Assembly (NCBI GenBank): GCA_000434475.1
Contig: FR879608.1
Location: 1,558-10,933, forward strand
Source: Dialister sp. CAG:486
Lineage (GTDB): Bacteria > Bacillota > Negativicutes > Veillonellales > Dialisteraceae
DNA length: 9,376 nt
Direction: 5' to 3'
In this document: positions 4,441 through 9,376 of the stretch, in pieces
Position numbering within the stretch: position 1 is the stretch's first letter
Layout: the number at the start of each line of letters is the position of its first letter
Translations under genes and position numbers: made by a program
Notes under the pieces: model-generated
Seen by the model: only the letters and a program-made list of their open reading frames with translations
Database searches by the model: none
What the model was told of the DNA's origin: nothing

Positions 4441-4469
4441 AAAAAACCGCAGCCGAAGCTGCGGTTTTT
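4441..4469 (-). terminator. Intrinsic terminator of the rbs operon
   Basis: CCGCAGC, loop TTCG, GCTGCGG on the minus strand, with A-rich and T-rich sides extending the pairing and a T-run after it. It lies 24 bp downstream of the rbsB stop. Symmetric A and T flanks make it a good bidirectional terminator. Confidence 0.95.
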
Positions 4470-4493
4470 GTTCAGGTTGTCAGATGAAATAAA

Positions 4494-5414
4494 TTATTTG
4501 TTTTCGATCAGTTTCAGATCGACAGCAATATTCTTTTCGACGTTTTCACCCTTAGCGAGCTTCAGAGCAGCATCGACGCCGATCTCGCCCATCTTGTCTG
4601 GCTGCTGTGCGATGGTAGCTGCCATGGTACCGTCTTTGACTGCTTTCACGCCGTCATCAGTGCCGTCGAAGCCGATGATGAAGATCTGCTTGTTGGCAGC
4701 TTTGGCAGCGGAGATAGCGCCGAGAGCCATTTCATCATTCTGTGCGAAGATGGCTTTGACATCCGGGTTTGCCTGGAGAATATTTTCAGAAACGGTCAGG
4801 CCCTGGCTGCGATCGAAGTTTGCACTCTGCTTTGCGAGGACTTTCAGTTTCTTATCAGCGATGTTATGGAAGCCCTGACCGCGTTCACGGGAAGCGGATG
4901 CGCCCGGGATACCTTCGAGTTCAGCGACCGGAGTGCCTTCGCCGAGTTTAGAAACGATGTATTCTGCTGCCATTTCGCCGCCCTTGATGTTGTTGGAAGC
5001 GATGTGTACAGCGACTTCGCCCTTGTCAGAAGCACGGTCGATGGTGATGACCGGGATCTTGGCTTTATTGGCTGCAAGGACAGAGTTGGATACTGCTGCG
5101 GAGTCTACCGGATTCACGATGAGGACGCTGATGTTGCCCTGGAGCAGGTCAGCGATATCATTGGACTGTTTTGCCGGATCATTCTGTGCATCGACGATCT
5201 TGACATTCACGCCAGCCTTTTCAGCAGCTGCTTTGACGCTATTTGCCATGGTGACGAAGAATGGGTTGTTCTGCGTGGAGACAGAGAAGCCGATGGTGAC
5301 TTTCTTCGCGCCGGAAGCAGCAGAAGAGTCGGCTTTCTTATCAGAGCCGCCACAACCAGCAGCAGAGATGAGTGCTGCGCCAATGAGAGCTGTTAATGCG
5401 ATTTTCTTAAACAA
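4494..5414 (-). CDS. rbsB: Ribose ABC transporter substrate-binding lipoprotein (RbsB)
   Basis: Captures D-ribose outside the cytoplasmic membrane and delivers it to RbsC/RbsA. The 306-aa protein has a lipoprotein signal: KK, a hydrophobic run (5-18), then SAAGC with Cys21 as the lipidated residue, followed by a Ser/Ala/Lys-rich linker to about residue 38. The mature part is the periplasmic-binding-protein type I fold. Ribose contacts known from E. coli RbsB are all present: QNNPFF (48-53), the NPVDS loop (101-105), Asp127-Arg128, the SRERGQGF arginines (175-182), Phe200, Asn226, Phe249-Asp250 and Gln270. The start is the TTG at 5414-5412, with AAGGAGG 8 nt upstream overlapping the rbsC stop; no ATG is available in register. 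It is the last gene of the operon, before the terminator. Confidence 0.97.
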   Translation of the reverse strand: MFKKIALTALIGAALISAAGCGGSDKKADSSAASGAKKVTIGFSVSTQNNPFFVTMANSVKAAAEKAGVNVKIVDAQNDPAKQSNDIADLLQGNISVLIVNPVDSAAVSNSVLAANKAKIPVITIDRASDKGEVAVHIASNNIKGGEMAAEYIVSKLGEGTPVAELEGIPGASASRERGQGFHNIADKKLKVLAKQSANFDRSQGLTVSENILQANPDVKAIFAQNDEMALGAISAAKAANKQIFIIGFDGTDDGVKAVKDGTMAATIAQQPDKMGEIGVDAALKLAKGENVEKNIAVDLKLIENK

Positions 5415-5422
5415 AATGTTTT

Positions 5423-5429
5423 CCTCCTT
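5423..5429 (-). promoter_or_regulatory. Ribosome binding site supporting the TTG start of rbsB
   Basis: AAGGAGG on the minus strand overlaps the rbsC stop codon (TAAGGAGG) and is 8 nt from the TTG. An in-frame ATT one codon earlier would be only 5 nt away and is a much rarer start. Confidence 0.8.
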
Positions 5430-6366
5430 AGTTCTTCTTGCGATCCATCAGGACGGCAAGCAAAATAACTACGCCTTTGACAACCTGCTGATAGAAGCTG
5501 GACACATTCAAAATGTTCAGACCATTATTCAAGGTACCGATGATGAGAGCACCGATGAGCGTGCCAGAAATACGGCCTTTGCCGCCTGCGAGCGAGGTAC
5601 CGCCCAAGACGACAGCTGCGATAGCATCCAGCTCATAGCCCATGCCGGCTGTCGGCTGCGCACTGTTCAGGCGGGCAGTCAGGATAGCGCCGGCGATAGC
5701 ACAAAGGCATCCAGTCAAAGCATACGCAAAAATCTTGATTCTGTCAATCTTAATCCCGGAAATATAGGAAACTTTTTCATTCCCGCCGACCGCATAGGTC
5801 TGACGGCCAAGCGGCGTCTTCTTCAGGATGAAGAAAAGGATCAGGAAGGCGATGAGCATCACGATGGCCGGGACCGGGACTTCCATGATGAAGCCCTGAC
5901 CGAAGCCGGTGAAGAAAGGATCATCCGAAAGGCCGGAGATCGGATTACCATTCGTATAGACGAGCGTCGCGCCGCGATAGATGGTCATTGTAGCGAGTGT
6001 TGCAATGAAGGGAGCGACCTTTCCGTAGGAAATGATGACACCATTCACAGCGCCGAGCAGGATACCGATGAAAGCAGAGAAAAGGATCGCAAGCTCCGGA
6101 TTCGTCCCTTTGGCGATCATGCTCGCCATGAGCGCAGAAGACAACGCGAGGATCGAGCCGACGGAGAGGTCGATGCCGCCGGTCAGGATGACGAAGGTCA
6201 TACCGAAGGCGATGAGTGCATTGATGGAGATCTGACGAGCCAGATTTTTCAGGTTCGACGGATCGATGAAGCTGTCATTCAAAGCCGCGATAACGATAAA
6301 GAGTACAATGAGACCAATGAGCGGCCCCATTTCTCTCACAAGATTTTTAACTTTTTCGGAATTCAT
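5428..6366 (-). CDS. rbsC: Ribose ABC transporter permease (RbsC)
   Basis: Membrane channel of the ribose importer, working as a dimer with RbsA. The 312 residues are strongly hydrophobic, with several transmembrane segments visible, at roughly 13-30, 48-62, 70-85, 92-114, 117-135, 164-182, 212-232, 246-262, 267-287 and 293-307. Family motifs are GGIDLSVGS (63-71) and ELDAIAAVVLGGTSLAGGKG (245-264). The cytoplasmic loop around GRQTYAVGGNEKVSYISGI (187-205) is the usual contact with the ATPase. The ATG at 6366 follows the rbsA stop by 2 nt and has GGAGGAG 7 nt upstream inside the rbsA tail, so translation is probably coupled. Confidence 0.97.
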   Translation of the reverse strand: MNSEKVKNLVREMGPLIGLIVLFIVIAALNDSFIDPSNLKNLARQISINALIAFGMTFVILTGGIDLSVGSILALSSALMASMIAKGTNPELAILFSAFIGILLGAVNGVIISYGKVAPFIATLATMTIYRGATLVYTNGNPISGLSDDPFFTGFGQGFIMEVPVPAIVMLIAFLILFFILKKTPLGRQTYAVGGNEKVSYISGIKIDRIKIFAYALTGCLCAIAGAILTARLNSAQPTAGMGYELDAIAAVVLGGTSLAGGKGRISGTLIGALIIGTLNNGLNILNVSSFYQQVVKGVVILLAVLMDRKKN

Positions 6367-6368
6367 GC

Positions 6369-7850
6369 TTACTCTCCTCCGGTAGCCAATGTCATAATAC
6401 GTGTCTGTGTCGCATCTTTATGATCGATGATGCCAGCCAGATGCCCTTCGTGGATGACCATGATACGGTCGCTCATGCCGATGACTTCCGGCAGTTCAGA
6501 AGAAACCATGATGATCGATACGCCTTGGGCGGTCAGTTCATTCATCAGGTCATAGATATCCTTTTTCGCACCGATATCGATGCCGCGGGTCGGTTCATCC
6601 AGGATGAGCAGCTTCGGATGCATGCCCACCCACTTCGCGATGACGACCTTCTGCTGGTTGCCGCCAGAGAGAGCACTCGCAGGAAGCTCGATGGTCTGTG
6701 TCTTGACGCCGAGCTTGTGCGATAACATATCTGCGAAACCGAATTCTTCCTTGTCATTGATGACGCCGCTCTTGGCGAGGGCATTCACGCTTGGGAGTGC
6801 AATATTTTTCTTGATCGAAAAATCCAGAATGAGCCCTTCCGTCTTACGGTTCTCTGTAATGAAACCGAAGCCGAGCTTGATGGCATCGAGCGGCTTTTTG
6901 ATCTTGATCTCCTTGCCGGAAAGGTAGAGCTTGCCTTCCTTGTGCGGATCCACACCGAAGATCGCTCTCATGATCTCTGTACGGCCAGCGCCCATGAGAC
7001 CGGCTACGCCCAGGATCTCTCCTTTTCTGACAGAGAAGGAGATGTGCTCGAAGACGCCCGGCTGCGAGAAATCTTCGACCTTGAATACTTCATCGCCGGG
7101 TACATTCGTACGCGCCGGATAGTACTCGCTCATCACGCGGCCGACCATATCGCCTACGATCTGGTCCATATTCGTTTCTTCTGTCGGGCGGCTGCTGATG
7201 GTCTGCCCGTCGCGCATGACGGTGATGGTATCACAGTTATTGAATACCTCTTCCATACGATGAGAAATATAGATGATGGAGACACCCTTCGCCTTCAGCT
7301 TTCTCATGACTTCGAAAAGGCTGTCGGTCTCACGCTCCGTCAAAGCGGCGGTCGGTTCATCCATGATGACCGTCTTGGCATCGAGCATCAGATTTCGTGT
7401 GATCTCTGTCATCTGCTGCTGACCGACAGAGCATTCCCCTGCGATCTCATCGAGCGGCAGCGTGATGCCCATTTCACGGCACTTTTCTTCCGCCATCTGG
7501 CGCATCTTTTTGAAGTCAATGAATCCAAAGGCCGTTTTCGGCTGATTCATCAGGAAAAGATTCTCCAGGATAGACAGATTCGGCCAGATATTCAGCTCCT
7601 GATGAATGAAAGCGATCCCGTGCTCTTCCGCATCTTTATTATTGCGGAAAGTCACTTCCTTGCCATCCACCAGAATGGTGCCGGCATCCGCCTTGTGGAT
7701 GCCCGTCAAAATATTCATTAATGTGGATTTGCCTGCGCCGTTCTCCCCCATCAGTGCGTGGACTTCGCCAGGACGGATGTGGAGATTCACCCCGCCTAAG
7801 ACCTTATTCGTCCCGAAGGCTTTGCAAATCCCGATCATATTGATATCCAT
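6369..7850 (-). CDS. rbsA: Ribose ABC transporter ATP-binding protein (RbsA)
   Basis: Energises ribose import. It has two fused ABC ATPase domains in 493 aa, close to the usual 500. The N-terminal domain has Walker A GENGAGKS (35-42), a signature-like SVGQQQ (141-146), Walker B VIMDEP (161-166) and the switch His197. In the C-terminal domain the P-loop is degenerate, GLMGAGRT (284-291) with Arg for Lys; the signature LSGGNQQ (394-400) and Walker B LLILDEP (414-420) are canonical, and the switch position is in SSELPE, without His. This asymmetry is normal for RbsA/MglA-type proteins. The ATG at 7850 follows the rbsD stop by 12 nt, with a modest AGAGAGG site overlapping that stop. Confidence 0.97.
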   Translation of the reverse strand: MDINMIGICKAFGTNKVLGGVNLHIRPGEVHALMGENGAGKSTLMNILTGIHKADAGTILVDGKEVTFRNNKDAEEHGIAFIHQELNIWPNLSILENLFLMNQPKTAFGFIDFKKMRQMAEEKCREMGITLPLDEIAGECSVGQQQMTEITRNLMLDAKTVIMDEPTAALTERETDSLFEVMRKLKAKGVSIIYISHRMEEVFNNCDTITVMRDGQTISSRPTEETNMDQIVGDMVGRVMSEYYPARTNVPGDEVFKVEDFSQPGVFEHISFSVRKGEILGVAGLMGAGRTEIMRAIFGVDPHKEGKLYLSGKEIKIKKPLDAIKLGFGFITENRKTEGLILDFSIKKNIALPSVNALAKSGVINDKEEFGFADMLSHKLGVKTQTIELPASALSGGNQQKVVIAKWVGMHPKLLILDEPTRGIDIGAKKDIYDLMNELTAQGVSIIMVSSELPEVIGMSDRIMVIHEGHLAGIIDHKDATQTRIMTLATGGE

Positions 7851-7862
7851 GTACTACCTCTC

Positions 7863-8267
7863 TTAGAAGATGACGCCGGACTCGAGAATGATATTCGAAT
7901 ACGGAGTGATTTCGCCCGTACGGATGACGGCTTTGCAATCTTTTTCCCACGCCTTCAGCTCTTCATGGCTATCCAGCATGACCCATTCCACAGCATCTTC
8001 CGGGAACACTTCATGAAGCGCTTTCCACTGCTCCGGATTTTCCTTTTCCGTCTCCGGTGCGATATAGACCTTCTGGATCTCCATGTATTTCGCCATTTCC
8101 TTCACGACTTCGATGAATTTCGGTTCACCAAGACGCAGTGCGAGATCGATCTTCGGCGTACCGGCTGGCACCGGAAGGCCGCAGTCCCCGACACAGATCT
8201 TATCTGTATGACCGAGGTCTGCTAAAACCTTGGCGATATTGCTGTTCAAAATCCCTATTTTCTGCAT
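7863..8267 (-). CDS. rbsD: D-ribose pyranase (RbsD)
   Basis: Interconverts the pyranose and furanose forms of D-ribose so that RbsK can use it. The 134-aa protein matches the E. coli enzyme along its full length: GILNSNIAKVLADLGHTD (5-22) with catalytic His20, GLPVPAGTPKIDLAL (30-44) and the C-terminal VIRTGEITPYSNIILESGV (114-132) that forms the sugar site at the subunit interface. A longer in-frame start at 8297 exists, but the ATG at 8267 fits the family N-terminus and has GGAGGAG 8 nt upstream. The start lies 13 bp inside the rbsK end, consistent with translational coupling. Confidence 0.96.
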   Translation of the reverse strand: MQKIGILNSNIAKVLADLGHTDKICVGDCGLPVPAGTPKIDLALRLGEPKFIEVVKEMAKYMEIQKVYIAPETEKENPEQWKALHEVFPEDAVEWVMLDSHEELKAWEKDCKAVIRTGEITPYSNIILESGVIF

Positions 8268-9145
8268 GAGAGCATCTCCTCCACTTCTTTGCGCCATGGC
8301 ATACCACCTTGTGCACCGATCTTTCCGACAGACAGTGCTGCCGCCGCATTGGCAAAACGAATGGCTTCTTTGATAGCCAGGCCTTCGCAGCGCGCTGCCG
8401 CAAAAGCCCCGTTGAAGGTATCGCCTGCCCCGGTCGTATCAACGACCGGCACCGTGAAGCCGGCGACCTTGACGACCTTGCCCGCTTCACCATAGACCAC
8501 GCCATCTTTGCCGACGGTCATGATGACCTTGCCGGCTTCAGAAATCAGGATCTCATCCCGATCCATCCCGTCAAACATCAGCGCCGCTTCATGTTCATTC
8601 GGCGTGAGATAGGTCACTTTCCTGACCCAGTCCTTCGGGATATCCATATACGGTGCCGGATTCAGCATCACAGTGACGCCTGCTTCAAAGCAGCGGTCGA
8701 TGATATAGCCGATCGTGTCCATCGGGATCTCATGCTGCAGCATGACGAGATCAGAGGAAGAAATCACATCCCAGTCCTTATCGATCATCTGACGGCTGAC
8801 CTTGTCATTCGCCCCCTTGATGACGATGATACTGTTATCCCCTTCCGCAAGCGTGATGTGTGCCGTGCCTGTCGTGATGCCGGAGAGCGTCTCCACATAG
8901 TCCGTCTTCACGCCGCTCTCTTCCAGCGCCTTTTTCATGAGTGTCCCGTAAGCATCATCCCCCACACAGCCGATCATGTATACGGTAGCACCGAGGCGCG
9001 CCGCTGCGACAGCCTGATTCGCGCCCTTGCCTCCGGGAGAAACGATCAGGCGGCTGCCCATCACGGTCTCGCCCGCCTGCGGTCTTCTGCCCGCCTCCAC
9101 GGTAATGTCCATATTACAGCTGCCTATTACAGAAATATGACCCAT
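8255..9145 (-). CDS. rbsK: Ribokinase (RbsK)
   Basis: Phosphorylates D-ribose to ribose-5-phosphate with ATP, feeding the pentose phosphate pathway. The 296-aa protein is a PfkB-family kinase. It has the N-terminal strand ISVIGSCNMD (4-13), the substrate/PfkB signature SPGGKGANQAVAAARLGA (36-53), the NPAP segment (162-165), TPNEHEA (181-187) and the second PfkB signature DTTGAGDTFNGAFA (236-249), with Asp242 as catalytic base. The ATG at 9145 is chosen over one 19 codons upstream because the protein family starts at this point and GGAGG lies just before it, although only 3 nt away; an AAAGGAAG 10 nt upstream may also serve. It is the first gene of the operon. Its last 13 bp overlap rbsD. Confidence 0.97.
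   Translation of the reverse strand: MGHISVIGSCNMDITVEAGRRPQAGETVMGSRLIVSPGGKGANQAVAAARLGATVYMIGCVGDDAYGTLMKKALEESGVKTDYVETLSGITTGTAHITLAEGDNSIIVIKGANDKVSRQMIDKDWDVISSSDLVMLQHEIPMDTIGYIIDRCFEAGVTVMLNPAPYMDIPKDWVRKVTYLTPNEHEAALMFDGMDRDEILISEAGKVIMTVGKDGVVYGEAGKVVKVAGFTVPVVDTTGAGDTFNGAFAAARCEGLAIKEAIRFANAAAALSVGKIGAQGGMPWRKEVEEMLSCRK
8276..8282 (-). promoter_or_regulatory. Ribosome binding site fixing the rbsD start
   Basis: GGAGGAG inside the rbsK coding end, 8 nt before the ATG at 8267. It selects this start over the in-frame ATG at 8297. Confidence 0.85.
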
Positions 9146-9238
9146 AAGCCTCCATCTTCCTTTACTTTTTACAAATACGCCGAAGAAACAGGATAATCTC
9201 ATAATTCCTAGCGAAATATTCGATTCAATAAAAAAGTA

Positions 9239-9269
9239 TCTACATAACGCTTTTTTCTTTCTACATAAC
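9239..9269. repeat. 10-bp direct repeat, 21-bp period, at the rbs transcript start
   Basis: TCTACATAAC occurs at 9239-9248 and 9260-9269 (on the minus strand GTTATGTAGA), exactly two DNA turns apart. It lies immediately downstream of the predicted rbs -10 box, the usual place for a repressor operator. The binding protein, perhaps an RbsR encoded beyond the window, is inferred only. Confidence 0.5.
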
Positions 9270-9275
9270 CGTATT

Positions 9276-9284
9276 ATTTTAGCA
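9276..9284 (-). promoter_or_regulatory. Extended -10 promoter of the rbs operon
   Basis: TGCTAAAAT on the minus strand is an extended -10 (TGN plus TAAAAT). The -35 region 17 bp upstream is only a T-run, so the call depends on the TG extension. A start near 9269 gives a leader of about 125 nt. Another AT-rich candidate (TTGTAA, 17 bp, TTATAA) lies upstream at about 9317-9345. Confidence 0.45.
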
Positions 9285-9351
9285 TAAAGCCTTTAAAGAA
9301 AAAAGAGAGGGAAAAAAATTTATAATATGTAAGTGTGTAGGATTACAATAC

Positions 9352-9364
9352 ATGTGTTACACAT
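9352..9364. promoter_or_regulatory. 13-bp palindrome upstream of the rbs operon
   Basis: ATGTGTTACACAT is a perfect palindrome around a central base. It lies at the window edge upstream of the rbs promoter and could be an operator for rbs or for a gene beyond the window. Nothing else identifiable lies between 9300 and 9376. Confidence 0.35.
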
Positions 9365-9376
9365 TGAAAACATGAA

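Noticed and set aside
4933..6423. A 496-codon open frame on the plus strand opposite rbsB/rbsC
   Set aside because: It is the antisense of two well-supported genes and has no family resemblance. Long antisense frames are expected from the codon bias of the true strand.
8309..9196. A 295-codon open frame on the plus strand opposite rbsK
   Set aside because: It is antisense to a complete ribokinase, rich in His, Arg and Asp as antisense frames often are, and has no recognisable domain.

Overview
All the genes I can support lie on the minus strand, so transcription runs from high to low coordinates. The window looks like a chromosome segment of a low-to-mid GC Firmicute-type bacterium. Evidence: a T-box riboswitch, strong AGGAGG ribosome sites, consensus sigma-A promoters with exact 17-bp spacers, a lipoprotein-type sugar-binding protein and a B. 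subtilis-like rbs gene order (K-D-A-C-B). Protein style and base composition make me lean to the Negativicutes (Megasphaera/Dialister/Selenomonas relatives), but this is inference and was not checked by any search.

Region by region, in the direction of transcription: (1) 9376-9146 is the rbs control region, with an extended -10 promoter, a 10-bp direct repeat placed two helical turns apart at the start of the transcript, and a 13-bp palindrome further upstream. (2) 9145-4494 is a complete ribose operon, rbsK-rbsD-rbsA-rbsC-rbsB, tightly packed and closed by a UUCG-loop terminator at 4441-4469. The lipoprotein RbsB captures ribose, RbsC/RbsA import it with ATP, RbsD converts pyranose to furanose and RbsK phosphorylates it to ribose-5-phosphate. 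(3) 4440-3682 is a gene-free island of nested repeats, including a 159-bp MITE-like element with a 4-bp target duplication. (4) murB (3615-2707) has its own promoter and terminator. (5) 2682-2225 is a second repeat island, with a 65-bp tandem duplication. (6) 2170-576 appears to be one transcription unit: a P-loop ATPase fused to an Asp23/Gls24 domain, then trpF, then a possible 29-codon ORF overlapping the trpF stop as TGATG. (7) 527-1 holds a promoter, a T-box leader with a probable AUG (methionine) specifier and terminator, and the first 33 codons of metY (O-acetylhomoserine sulfhydrylase), which runs off the window.

The enzymes are mostly textbook. The most unusual material is in the two repeat islands. 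They are built from short arrays of degenerate 7-base units in perfect heptamer register, a dispersed imperfect-palindrome repeat, and a MITE-like insertion whose empty site can be reconstructed from a sister repeat in the same window. The two islands are collinear with each other when one is read on the opposite strand, so murB sits between inverted composite repeats. The P-loop/Asp23 fusion protein and the small ORF behind trpF are the least understood coding features.
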